DNA of 29,520 bases from Psilocybe azurescens (GCA_023853785.1 JAJIRX010000771.1:1-29520); one strand, 5' to 3'; positions 9,095 to 20,244 are shown, counted from the first letter of the stretch. Numbers and translations are program-made. The notes: generated by a model not told the origin, from the letters alone.

Positions 9095-11850
9095 AGGATA
9101 TCGCTTCATCGAGATCAATTTGTTCACCTCGTTGATTGAACTGTTCCCATAGTGCGTTGGCAAGATTGCTGAGTGACATGGATCGTTCGGGATGGGGTGC
9201 AAGTCGGAGCTCGAGAGCCTGTCTGTAGAGAGAAATAGCTTCATCCAGATCACTTTGTTCACCTCGTTGGTGGAATCGTGTCCGCAGTACGGTGGCAAGA
9301 TTATTGAGTGAAGTGGATCGATAGGGATTGGGTGAAACTAAAAGCTCGAGAGCTTGCCTGTGGAGAGAAATGGCCTCATCCAGATCATTTTGTTCACCTC
9401 GTTGGTGGAATCGTGTCCACAGTGCGGTGGCAAGATTATTGAGTGACGTGGATCGATAGGGATTGGGTGCAAATAGGAGCTCGAGAGCTTCCCTGTGCAG
9501 TGAAATAGCTTCATCGAGGTCACTTTGTTCACCTGTTTGGTTGGATCGTTTCCACAGTGTGTTAGCAAGACTATTGAGTGACGCGAAGCGTTTGGGATGG
9601 GGTGCAAGTCGAAGCTCAAGAGCTTGCCTGTTGAGGACGATGGCTTCATCCAGATCACTTTGTTCACCTGCCTGGTTAAATCGTGTCTGCAGTGTGTTAG
9701 CAAGACTGTTGAGCAACTGGAACGTTTGGCATGGAGTGCAGGTTGGATCTCGAGAGCTTGCCTGTGGAGAGAGATGGCTTCATCCAGATCACTTCGTTCA
9801 CCTCTTTGGTCGAATCGTATTCTCAGTGTGTTAGCAAGATCATTGAAGAACATGGATTGATCAGGATGGGGTATAAGTTGGAGCTCGACAGCTTGCCTCT
9901 GGAGAGTGATGGCCTCATCCAGATCATTTTGTTCACCTCGTTGGTCGAATCGTGTCTGCAGAGTGTAAGCAAGATTATTGAGTAATATGAATCGATCGAG
10001 ATGTGGTGTAAGTCGGAGCTCAAGAGCTTGCTTGTACAATGAAATAGCTTCGTCAAGGTCACTTTGTTCACCTATTTGCTCAAATCGTGTCCGCAGTGTG
10101 TCAGCAAGATTACCGAGTGACGTGGAGTGTTCGGGATGGGGTGCCAGTCGGAGCTCAAGAGCTTGCTTGTACAATGAAATAGCTTCATTGAGGTCACTTT
10201 GTTCACCTGTTTGGTCGGATCGTGCCCACAGTGCGTTAGCAAGACTATTGAGTGACGTGAAGCGTTTGGGATGGGGTACAAGTCGGAGCTCAAGAGCTTG
10301 CTTGTACAATGAAATAGCTTCGTCAAGGTCACTTTGTTCACCTATTTGCTCAAATCGTGTCCGCAGTGTGTCAGCAAGATTACCGAGTGATGTGGAACGT
10401 TCGGGATGGGGGGCAAGTTGGAGTTCAAGAGCTTGCCTGTTGAAGAAGATGGCTTCATCGAGATCACTTCGTTCACCGCCTTGCTTAAATAGTGTCCACA
10501 GCATGGCTGCAAGATTGCTCAGTAACTTACAGCGTTCGGAATGGGGTGCAAGTTGGAGCTCGAGAGCTTGCCTACTGACAAAGATGGCTTCATCCAGATC
10601 ACTTCGTTCGCCCCCCTTGCTCAAATTTTCTCCACAGTTCGCTAGCAAATAAGACAAGCAACATGAATCGATCTGGATGGGGTGCAGGTCGGAGTTTGAG
10701 AGCTTGCCTATGGAGAGAGATGGCTTCATCCAGATCTCTTTGTTCACCTCCTTGGTTAAATCGTGTCCACAGTCCCAAAGCAAGTTTATGGAGTGAATCA
10801 CAGCGATTGGGATGCGGTGCATGTCGGAGCTCGAGAGCTTGCCTGTTGAGAGAGATGGATTCATCCAGATCACTTCGTTCACCTCCTCGGCTGAATCGTG
10901 TCCATAGTGCGTTACCAAGGGTATCAAGTGAATTGGAGCGATCAGGACGGGGTGCAAGTTGGAGCTCAATAGCTTGCCTGTAGAGAGATATGGCTTCATC
11001 CAGATCACTTTGTTCATCTCCTTGTTTAAATCGTGTCCACAGTACAGCAGCAAGGTTATTGAGTGAATCGGAGCGATCAGGATGGGGTGCAATTCGGAGC
11101 TCAAGAGCTTGTCTATTGAGGAAGATGGCTTCATCCAGATCACTTCGTTCACCTCCTTGGTTAAATCGTATGCATAGTACAACAGCAAGGTTACTGAGTG
11201 AATTGGATCGTTCCGGATGGGGTGCAGGTTGGAGCTCGAGAGCTTGTCTGTGGAGAGAGATGGCTTCATCCAGATCACTTCGTTCACCTCCTTGGTTAAA
11301 TCGTATCCATAGTGCAAGAGCAAGATTATTCAGTGACTTGGAGCGTTCAAGATGAGGAGTAAGTCGGAGATCGAGAGCTTGCCTGTAGAGAGATATGGCT
11401 TCATCCAGATAACTTCGTTCACCTCCATGCTTGAATTTCGCCCACAGTGCATCAGCCATATTATTGAGCAGCATGGATCGATTGGGATGAGGCGGAAAGA
11501 CGAGCTCAAGAGCTTGGCTGTTGAGAGGGATGACTTCATCAAGATCATTTCCCTGGTTTTTTCATTCAATCGTGTCCACAGTGAGTTAGCAAGATTGCTG
11601 AGTGAGCTGGATCGATTGCGATTCAGTGAAAGTCGGAGCTCAAGAGCTTGCCTGTGGAGTGACATGGCTTCGTCAAGATCACTTTGTTCACCTGCTTGGT
11701 CAAATCGTGTCTGCAATGTGTTAGCAAGACTATCGAGCAACATAGATCGATCGGGGTGGGGTGAAGGTCGGAGTTCGACAGCTTGCCTGTGGAAATAAAT
11801 AGCCTCGTCGAGATCACTTTGTTGACCGTCATGCTCAAATCGGACCGCCA
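9095..11850 (-). repeat. Tandem 135-bp TPR-coding repeats, about 20 units
   Basis: The DLDEA motif recurs 21 times at 45-residue spacing, first near 11815 and last near 9110. Units differ at a few positions (L/Y/N in ISLxRQ, GGERS versus RGEQS). The TPR surface residues vary while the core LNNLA and RQALEL is fixed. A 111-bp stretch is identical two units apart. Confidence 0.9.
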
Positions 11851-12758
11851 GCAGAAAAGCAAGATTGTGGACACCAGCAATGTAATCCTCAGCTCTCTCA
11901 GGCCTTTCTGTAATTATCCGACGGAAAAATGCCACTGCGGTATTCAGATCACCCATGTTACCGGACTTGGTGAACCGTTCGTAGAGTTCCTTGGCGAAGC
12001 AAAAATTTTGGTGAGTACTTATGACAGTGCTCGTGTCTTCGGTGTTCCAAGCTTCCAGCCAAGCAAATGCTCTATGAAGCTCGGAAATATCATGCGTTAA
12101 GTTGAACCGTTCTACTAACAACCCGCACAGTTGCATCCGAGTGTTCACAAGCGAATGTTGCCGAGCTTGCTCAGTGCGAGATATCATGGCGTCTTGCAGG
12201 CTACAAATAGCTTCGCCTAGATCATTGGCAGTGGCAGTCGTACCATGGAAATGATTAAACCGGGCATATAATCCATCCATAAGAGTGGTTAAGGCGACAA
12301 CACGGGTAGCAAAACCAAATGAAAGATGTGGAAGTGATTGTTGAACCAGGAAAATTACGGTGTTTAGGACATGAAGGGAAGTTGACTTCTGGAAATTTAT
12401 CAAAGATCCCTTCGCCAATTCCAGTGTATCTTGTGGATACATCTCATCCTCCTCTCTAATGGCGGTAGTGTCCTGATTAGGACTTATGACTTGGTCTGGC
12501 TTCGGAAGGCGAAGAGACATATATTCCGTTAAATCTTCATTCTGATTGGTGTACATGAGTCTGACGCCCAAGGCGGACGCAAGATAACTCATAGCATCAA
12601 TTTGGAGTGTATGCGTTATTGGACGGCTATCCAAAACTTGGCGAAACAGGAAGATCGCGGTGTCGAGGTTTGAAAGTGGTAACTCTGCCTTGCATTCTGC
12701 CATGAGCGAGGTGGCAAGAGCAACTATCTCGGACGCTTCTTCTTCATCGTCAATTAAG

Positions 12759-12818
12759 CTCTGTATTATATGGCATTATTATCGCATTCAAGGAGAGAGA
12801 GAGCTTCAATTTACTTAC
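12759..12818 (-). other. Spliceosomal intron, 60 nt
   Basis: The donor is GTAAGT and the acceptor ends CAGAG. This acceptor, and not the CAG two bases earlier, keeps QQI-LIDDEEEASEIVAL in frame. It separates the N-terminal exon from the TPR exon of the TPR-CHAT gene. Confidence 0.6.
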
Positions 12819-13121
12819 ATCTGTTGCAATAGGGGTGTTTCCACCGATGTCTGTAGTGCATCCAGCCGAGCCTCCACCTTTGACCTGCTCTTCATTAGAT
12901 CGCGATGTATCGGATGTAGTACAGAACGTACTAAAAGTGGTGGGCTCTCTTGTGTACTGGATTCTGCACTGTTACTTTCGCCGTGATATCTGCACACACA
13001 AACTGTTAGAAACGACAAAAGTCTCCGAAATCAGTGATACGAACGTTAGCTTCGACGGTATGAGATCCTGGCTCTTGGGTGAGGATGCATCTACTTTGCT
13101 ATCGGGTAATGACTCCATCAT

Positions 13122-14552
13122 AGTGGTAAGATGGCTAAGTTGCGGATAGAGGAAGGCCGTACTGGAAGTCAGCTCTGTTGGGGGGTTATATGTAGGGGCT
13201 ATGCAAGGAGACGGTAAACTTGGTACAGCCTTCAAGATAAATTTAATCCAATTCCTTCAACTCTGCTATGCGTGCATAGCACGAGCATTGAAGCAGACTA
13301 TTCTTGTGACATCCACAATTTGGGTTTGTAAATTTAAATTGAGAATATAGCGTTGCGGATTATGAGAGGTGTGAGTTATGAGCAAGGTGTATCGTATAAT
13401 TCCTGACGCGCCGGCACCGGCACCGGCACCGTTGACCTCTTTCCTTTCCCCCAACACGACACGTCTTAAATATCTTTATCTGGCCAATGGCAGGACACTT
13501 TTCTGCAAAGATTCCATGTGGACAGACGGAAGGGTTTAAATTCAGAAAAGTGTGTTATATCATATTCCTCTCTTAAAATGGCCCATCAAAAGTACAATCT
13601 CGTCTAAATCACCCTCCGTCTTTCATATTTTTCACTTGTTCTACGTCATTGCGGACCACTGTACTCGCTTTCAGAGAAATTCCCTGTTCCAGAGTACCCC
13701 TTTCAACCGTGCTTCTGTCAGAGAAGAAGGCCTGTCTAGGGAAGCCCTCTCTTTCGCTGAAAGTTTAACTTTACTCTCTGGACGCTTGTTGGGCCTCAAA
13801 CGGCTCTTAAGCTGCATTTCGTGACGGATCCTTCTAGTCGATATCTCGTAGCATAGCCATTTCATCGTTTCGTCGGGGTTGCACAGGTACACCTCTACTG
13901 CACCCTGAAGGATGCTGTGGCTTGTGGTTTATATGAAAAACGAGCCCTCGACTCGTGCTTCACACGGGGTACCAATATGTCGCCGCGTTAATTTGAAAAT
14001 ATTCATATATATATGCCCAACATGTGCCCAATGTGTTTTATAAATTACATATATTGACATCGCATGAGAGAGTCAAGTAAGCCCGAAACAGAAAATTCAA
14101 CATGTTTTATCTGATCCGCAATAAATTATCTGTCCAGAGGAACATCGCAGGGCAGTTTGGACGTCTGGCAGTTGCAATTCTAGTATCACCGACAAAAGCA
14201 GCAAGTATAACAACATTTCCAATATAAGCACAGAGCGTGTAAGTGATCTATAATGAAGAATCGCATTGCGAAAGTAGGATGGATCAGTGTCATCGAACAA
14301 ACACTCAGACTCCATGTCGCTCTTGCGACAATTAAGCCATAGGGTGTAGGCAGTCATTGAGAAATCTCATAGACAGTGAAAGTGGGAGACCGTCATGTCA
14401 ATGCTGATGTTCCCGTGCTTTGACTGCGAAACTGGGCCAGGGATCGCCGATGTATTCGAGGAAGTTTGAGTATCCTGTTTGCGGATGCCGCAAGTCGTCA
14501 TTGTGCAATGAAGGGGGGAGACAGCGGTACAGTTGTCAGTGATACAATTACA
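13122..14552. other. Intergenic, upstream of the TPR-CHAT gene
   Basis: This presumably contains the TPR-CHAT promoter. A CCGGCA triplet-of-hexamers repeat lies at 13411-13431. The ORFs at 13552-13824 (+), 13671-13892 (-) and 14097-14357 (-) are short, unmatched within the window and unrecognised. The last one, hydrophobic in its middle, could be a downstream exon of the unidentified gene at 14553-15330, but nothing proves this. Confidence 0.4.
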
Positions 14553-15330
14553 TCAGGATGTCGACAAAGAGAAGGTGCTAGTAACCTTTGGTATTTCGGT
14601 TGTTGTTATTGCTCGCGTACGTGCCGACCTTTCTGCGTCTGGAAGTAAGAAAACTGCTACTTGTAGTATGCGGCTGAGTTGTACGGATTTAACAGGAAGG
14701 TAAGAAAATACGTACCATAGCCGTAGCCTCTGTATGTGATATTTCCGGTACAAGGGCCTCCACAGATGGAGAGAAGGCCGGGCGCGAGTGATATTTTGTT
14801 TCTGTCGTTATTGTCGCTCGAGTCCGTGACAAGCTTGTTGAACCAAGAAGCGAGCAGACCCTGCTTCAGGTTCCAGATGCAAATGAGTCATACAATTGGA
14901 TAGCCGAAGTATACACATACTAAAGCTGGTGATATATCCTTCTCAAGGTCCATCGCAGAAATTGTCAAGCTCTTGCGTTTTTAGCGGGCTGCTGAGAGGC
15001 CTTGCTTCATATTGTGAATTAAATGTGAGACAGGAGTAGGTGTCTCCCCGGTCTCGATGTACGAGCCAAACGTCGTCGCTGTGCGGACTTAAGTTGTTTC
15101 ACTTGCTGTCTTGATTTCTCGGAGTGCTCGTCGAACATGTTGCTAATAAATATCGATAGCGTTGAGCGGTGTCTGAGGCGTCCTTGATCTGGCCATGTTT
15201 GTCAAAAGTGCTCAGTGCCTGTAGAACTAAAGAACTTGTAAAGAGCCGTAAATGATTTTAGACTCACGACGATAGATAGTTTGCCGTATTCGAAGAATGG
15301 AAATGGCGCATTAAATATACGCAGAGCCAT
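14553..15330 (-). pseudogene. Unidentified multi-exon gene remnant
   Basis: Exon 1 is 15330-15268 (MALRIFNAPFPFFEYGKLSIV), followed by a GTGAGT intron (15267-15219, 49 nt). Exon 2 runs from 15218 and reads ALSTFDKHGQIKDASDTAQ; coding-like text continues in shifting frames (MFDEHSEKSRQQVKQLKSAQ, then GSYIETGETPTPVSHLIHNM), ending with SAMDLEKDISPAL and donor GTATGT at 14930. Exon 3, about 14877-14716, reads GLLASWFNKLVTDSSDNN, SLAPGLLSICGGPCTGNIT and YRGYGYG before a GTACGT donor. A short final exon would end at 14553. Consistent splice signals and amino-acid composition argue for a real gene, but exon 2 needs two or more frameshifts. I do not recognise the family. Confidence 0.4.
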
Positions 15331-15587
15331 GACACCATGAGAGAATCAATGCGTCCCAGATTCAATAACTGGAAACCTGTAGAAGTTTCCAACCTGATTG
15401 GGGGACCATCATCGTTGAGAGCTGGTCCTCACTCTGAGCTGTTAATCGAGGACTTCAAATGAGTTTCATTCACGTTTGAATTAGATGATTGTTACATTGA
15501 AGATACATATGTCGTTAGAAGACAGGAGACGTTGTAGAGCGGTTGAGATGAAAGCAAGGCGTAAGAGCGTAAGACGGCGCATATTCG

Positions 15588-16793
15588 ATGTCAATAGCGA
15601 TGTCGCGGCTGATGGCCGCACAAAGCCGAAGTGATCCACCGCATCCGGCTCATTGCACTGAGCCTTGTTACCCTCCTCGTACTGTCATACCTGCTCCCGC
15701 TGCCCTATGTCCCGGCCGCACTGCAGACAGTGCTGCTCGCTTCGACGCCGTCGGGCTAGCACCAGGCGTGTTCATTCTCTCAGGTGTGGGTGTGCGTGTG
15801 CGTCATAGGTGCGTAGTGTGCTTTGTCCTATGCGATGCAAATGAAAGAGCTCTGCTAATAATATCATCATTTATGCACAAACAGGAATGGGAACGGTGAC
15901 TGTGATGGGGCGCAATCTGCTCGAAGCCGCATACGCGATTAAGCACCCGCCCGTCCCCTCAAAAGCGCTGCACAAACCCTCCCCTGCGTCCTGCGTCTCC
16001 GTCTCCGTCTTCCGCATTTGCCTCCTCTTCCTCCTTACCTGCATTCTCCCCTTCACAGCCTCTCTTGAAATCTAGTGCTCGTTCAAGGTGCTCTCGCCGC
16101 ACAGCACCCCGCAGCCCTAACGCCCGTTCGCGTACAACCCGTCGGCACTCTCGCTCTCCCGGGGTGGTCTCGACTCCTCTCCCTCCTCCGCGCCCAAATC
16201 ACCTGCCCGCAGTGGCGGTGCGGCTTCGGCCACCCCGTACGCGCAGTCCCCAGTATCGACGCCCTCGCGCGTGCTGCACTACACTGTGCCCCCTACGCGT
16301 TCACGACGTTCAACGCGTCGACGTCGTCCGAGCTCCTCGTGACTCCCAGCCCTGTCATCTCAGCGTACAGAGGGAAGCATGTCGCTGGGGATGTTGGTCG
16401 TGAGTGTTTCTTGCTTTTCTTTTTGATTTCTTTTCTTTTGCTTTCTAGTATGATTTTTCACTGTCTTTACATAATTCGTTGATTCATTTCTATCTTCGTT
16501 TCTTTGCCTCGTCTTTTCGTCTCGTTTCATGGTTCCTTTGTTTCGACCCTTTCTACCCTATTATCCTACGCCGCCTTTTCGCCTTCACTTTCATTATCAT
16601 TTTCACTTTCCCTTCCGCCTTTCCCTTTCCCATTCCCTTCCACTTCCACTTCGCTTTCCATTTCACCTCTATTCTTTCAACCTTTATGCACATGCACACC
16701 CTCATCTCATCTCTTATATCCCAAGGCGCACTAGACGGCTCATATCTCAGCATGCTCAAGAACCAAACCCAAGAATCCGACGACGACGAGTAG
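15588..16793 (+). pseudogene. Membrane-protein (POM34/NPCC-like) gene, copy B, decayed
   Basis: This is the counterpart of 2745-3886. The intron positions are conserved (15809-15884 and 16400-16725). Exon 1 has an extra T near 15612 and an in-frame TAG near 15757. Exon 2 is shifted several times and carries a stop near 16074. The C-terminal piece ASTSSELLVTPSPVISAYRG and exon 3 (16726-16793, ALDGSYLSMLK) remain readable. It shares the C5-run frame break (16289-16293) with copy A. Clearly non-functional. Confidence 0.75.
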
Positions 16794-17456
16794 ACCCAAA
16801 AATAACGCAAATATGATATAGAGTATATATAAAAGAAACGCGATCAATATCCCCGAGTCGAGCTGCGAGCTGCGAGCATACAGTACAGTGCATACATTCA
16901 GGTTCGGGTTCTTGTGATGTAGAAGCGGATGCCGGTGCGGGTGCCAGGTGCGGGTCGGTTTTGTGGATGGTGACGATGATCTACTCTACTCTATTCGAGG
17001 AAAGGGAGGAGGTGATGTGATGTGATGTAAGGCGGGGTGGGGGTTTGGAGTTCGGGAGTGGGGACAAGATCAGATCACGACAAGAGTCGATTTATAAAAC
17101 GTACTTGCACTCCAATTTTCACGACCACGAGAAGTAATGTAGAAACAATAATGTGCGCATATACACGACCTTTCATTTCATCTTATCGTGATGCATGACC
17201 ACCCTCTTGCGTTTGGGGTTTCATTCAATATAATGTAGATGTAGATGTACTTTTTGTTTTTATGCCGGGCTTATATTCCGTCGTCGCCCACCAGCAAAAA
17301 AAAAAAAAACAGGGATAACCTCAACGCCTCAACCCAACCCAATCACCTTGTCGAACAAATCATGTAGTAAATACAATCCACTTTTTTAAAAATTTTATTT
17401 CAGCGACGACAAGGAAATAACGAAATACATACATACATATTACTGCTTACTACTTA

Positions 17457-17660
17457 CTAAACCTCATCAGGCCCCAGAGTGACATACTGGAACACCACGC
17501 TCATCCTCCTCTCCTCCCTCTGCCTCTCCGTCTCTTTCTCCCCCTCTTTCTCCTTCTCTAGCGAATTTTCATCCAACCCACCACCGCCGAGCGCATGTGC
17601 GTTCCGAGCATGCTCACGCTTCAAGCCCGGCCTAAGCGTCATCCTCCGCGGCAGTGGCAT
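17457..17660 (-). pseudogene. Copy B of the GPDEV-ending coding fragment
   Basis: It reads LPRRMTLRPG, a charged segment and VFQYVTLGPDEV, matching 4586-4852. The Gly-rich upstream part is frame-shifted by a small deletion (around 17660-17690). Confidence 0.4.
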
Positions 17661-17727
17661 TCATTCTGCGCCTCAAAGCCGCCGCCGATCCCTCCGCCCA
17701 AGCCCAAGCCCAAGGTTTACAACAGTT

Positions 17728-18685
17728 CTACGCCTCCGTCAGGATGTATATAGCACCACAATCATGACAGTTACACACCCCGCAACAGTCTTCCATACAT
17801 TCTTCAACTGTGCCAAACGAACCATGCTGACGATGCAATCGCCGACCTTTGTTCTTGCGATTCAAAGTGACTATTAAAAGAACAACTTAATAACCTTCAC
17901 GACGATGAAAGTCGAGTATCATTACAATTCATCCCAAGGTCCTGCAGTCATCTTGTACGCATGAAGTGGGCAGTAAGAGGGAAGCGTGAGTGCATACCGT
18001 TTGGTAAATCAACTTGTTAATTCTTCGAGCATTCCAGCTGGGCCCATATGGGGAGACGAAGTGAAGCGACGTCGTGATCATTCATATCAATTATCCCAGA
18101 ATCCTTTTGCCTTTAAGATCTCCATTATACCTTTAGCGCGTACGCCTATTGCGTTGCTGGCTGAGAGCATTTGCAAAAATACATCCTCGGAGCTGCCACC
18201 TGCCTTGCAGAAAAGTATTTCGCATATTTTCATCCGCAAGTTTTTCTAATGCAAGCAGGCGTGCCAGACCCTCCGTTCTCACAATAGAGCGCTCGTAGAC
18301 CTGTGTATGTCCTGCACCAGTATCTGGGTCAGGTAGAAACATTTGTAACGGCCGCACTGTAGGGCCAATCTTCGAACGCTCGAGGGTTGGAACATAGATC
18401 TCGAAAGACCTTTGGGAATACTTGGCCAGTCTGACTTGATACGAGGGAGATCGACGAGTCATGTCGACTGTATTTGGCGCATCATGGCCACTACGGCGCG
18501 ATGGTTCGCCCATACTCGATTACCTGATTTGCGATGAATGAATGCCCATATATTCATAATAATAAAAAGGATCATTTTACCATAGCATGCACAGCACGGA
18601 GCGTCAATATCATATCCAGCGAGAATTTCAGCTGGCGATTGGTACAAACGCAAGACAATTTGTACTGATTGATAAGGATATTGAG
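17728..18685 (-). pseudogene. Nucleotidyltransferase-like gene, 5'-truncated copy B
   Basis: This is the counterpart of the 3' part of 4873-6467. Exons are 18685-18581, 18523-17998, the 16-nt exon 17941-17926 and 17870-17728. It reads QSPAEILAGYDIDAPCCA, NRVWANHRAVVAMMRQ, MTRRSPSYQVRLAKYSQ and LHRHGSFGTVEECMEDCCG. The GGSVL and DxDLF exons were never included because the duplication ends in the intron before 18685. A 4-base deletion near 18476 breaks the frame, and a TAA replaces the CAA of copy A near 18130. At a few sites (AGYDIDAPCC, TRRSPSY) it is closer to what I recall of the family than copy A. Confidence 0.6.
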
Positions 18686-19026
18686 CTAAGATCCGCCAAT
18701 TAGATGAAGCGCTGTGATAAAGAAAAGAAAACTCCTTGGGTGATCAAGCCAAGGGGGATCCAAGGGGTTGACAGAGAAGAGATAAAGAGTGAGTCGAAGA
18801 GTGAGTGTAGTCGATAGAGAAGCTAGAGTCAAAAATATGTGACGAGGCGTGCTTTCACACGAGTCTCGACACACTGGGAGAACCTAGGTAAAGCAGTGTA
18901 TTCAAGGTCGACTACCTACGTACATCAACAAGCTCTTTATATATTGTAGAAAGTGTCTACGTAATATTAATTACTCGAGCAAATACGATTAGAAAGAGGC
19001 TCTGGTGTCATGTCTGGAATGGTCCT

Positions 19027-19126
19027 AACGCCTAATCGGGCGTTAAGTATCCCAATTGGGCGACACCTAACACCTAATTGGGCCAATTATCGCCCAATTA
19101 GGCGTTAAGTATCGCCCAATTGGGAA
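19027..19126. repeat. Palindromic repeat cluster around CCCAATTGGG
   Basis: About 100 bp consists of short palindromes. GGGCGTTAAGTATCCCAATT (19038-19057) recurs as GGCGTTAAGTATCGCCCAAT (19101-19120), with inverted versions between them (CGCCCAATTAGGCG, 19091-19104). The cluster could fold into hairpins. It may be a terminal repeat of a MITE or other DNA element. Confidence 0.7.
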
Positions 19127-19671
19127 CATCAAATGTTGAAACTCAGTTCGGTATTTTGTTCTCACGCCTCAAATTTGCGTTGTGAGCTATAATGGAAAGA
19201 CAATTTCTTATAAGCTACAAGAGCATCTAGTGGCATACTATAAAACCTAGAGTGAACATTGGCAGGAGAAGCAAACTATGTTAGTAAGTCAGCCACAGAG
19301 ACAACCACATGAGAAACAAGTATGGTCTATCAACTATGTTTCCCATGTACTTCATTGGCAAAACTGCAAAAAGAATATATTGGAATGCAATGCCCTTGAA
19401 AGGCAACAAATGACACAAACGCCCAAAAGGCATGGTAAAGTGAAACAAATAGACTCCTTATTTGTAAGTCATGGCCAGAATTAGCTAAAAATAAAACCTT
19501 TGTAGTCCTTGTAAGGTAGCTTAAATCTTTGTTAACCTTGCATTACAAAACAATTTTCCACAGCCACTGAGGGGGCAATTTTACAATAAAAATATTGGAT
19601 CATTAATGTTGCTACAAAATACATAGCACTCTTCCCATATAACTCCAATTGATTATTCATAATATCACATT

Positions 19672-19752
19672 TAATTGAAATGCTACTTACCAGGATTGAA
19701 CCACCACCTTCGCAGAACACAATTAAATAGCTATTCTAACTACTACACCAAT
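19672..19752 (-). repeat. tRNA-like (SINE candidate) with A and B boxes
   Basis: On the minus strand, TGGTGTAGTAGTTAG (19750-19736) resembles a pol III A box, and GGTTCAATCCTGG (complement of 19690-19702) resembles a B box, about 34 nt further. The arms do not pair into a proper cloverleaf and the acceptor ends do not match, so it is not a functional tRNA. It is a degenerate tRNA or the head of a SINE. Confidence 0.4.
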
Positions 19753-20244
19753 ATGTCATTACTGTATATAAGAACGTGATGGTCAATGTCACTATTTAAA
19801 AAGCGGCCTATCTGGGAGAGCCAAAATAATTGATATACAATTAAATCTCGTACCAATGTTTAGTGTATTTTACATACAAAACTTATGCTTATGGTAACTT
19901 ACAAGAATACAGAAAAGGTTGTCAAAATGCAACGTACCTCAATGGTACACCAAAAAATTACCACTGAAAGTAAAGTTGAATAAATATTTTGCTTAAATTT
20001 AATATTGCCTTAATTCTTACTCAACCAGTTCAAAATACTAGAATAATTAGTGGGCATAGTAATGTAATACAATGTTTGTATGACTTTCCAAGCATGCACA
20101 AAGGTTTCGATCACCCATATATAGCCTCAAAATGATTGACTTGCCTAATATAGGCCACAATGTAATATATGGTTTTGTCGGTTTTGCTGATGACTTCCTC
20201 CAGCAAAACAGCATCTGCCAGGGATTTCAAATAATCAGACAGAG

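Larger units (their letters stand above)
7270..13121 (-). pseudogene. TPR-CHAT protein, near full length, six frameshifts
   Basis: The likely start is ATG at 13121-13119 (MMESLPDSKVDASS). A GT-AG intron spans 12759-12818, and an earlier one near 12990-13040 is uncertain. N-terminal divergent TPRs are followed by about 20 repeats of 45 residues (DLDEAISLHRQALEL...SLNNLA), a linker (LDVQSRQKAL, GRAIFWSQVLSLRSP) and the CHAT domain. Introns split the CHAT domain at 8116-8172 and just after VVATMW (about 7530-7470). The catalytic motifs are VHFACHG and FLCACETAMGD; the end is RRWVPFIHMGK with the stop at 7270-7272. CHAT domains are caspase-fold cysteine proteases, and TPRs bind the partner or trigger. 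The frame breaks near 11557-11562 (A run on the coding strand), 10611-10616 (G6), 9715, 9090, 8395 and 7865 (extra A). Corrected length would be about 1,850 residues. It is a pseudogene if the sequence is right; several breaks are at homopolymers, so sequencing error is possible. Confidence 0.75.
15588..18732 (+). repeat. Direct segmental duplication, copy B
   Basis: This is the second copy of 2742-5863, offset by about 12.85 kb. The left boundary lies at the CGATGTCAATAGCGAT shared start. The right boundary lies within the intron that in copy A spans 5818-5869, after which AT-rich DNA begins. Confidence 0.85.

Noticed and set aside
9463..11355. Long plus-strand ORFs with SRSLCSPxWLNRVHS and SSRACL repeats
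   Set aside because: They are antisense shadows of the 135-bp TPR repeats; the periodicity is forced by the minus-strand coding repeat.
9095..11850. CRISPR-like regular repeat array
   Set aside because: The 135-bp units are continuous coding TPRs without unique spacers, in a eukaryotic context.
7270..13121. Bacterial Craspase-type (gRAMP plus TPR-CHAT) system
   Set aside because: There is no Cas7-like or CRISPR component, and the gene has spliceosomal introns; only the CHAT and TPR architecture is shared.
19672..19752. Functional tRNA gene
   Set aside because: The acceptor and T arms do not pair and no clear anticodon stem forms.
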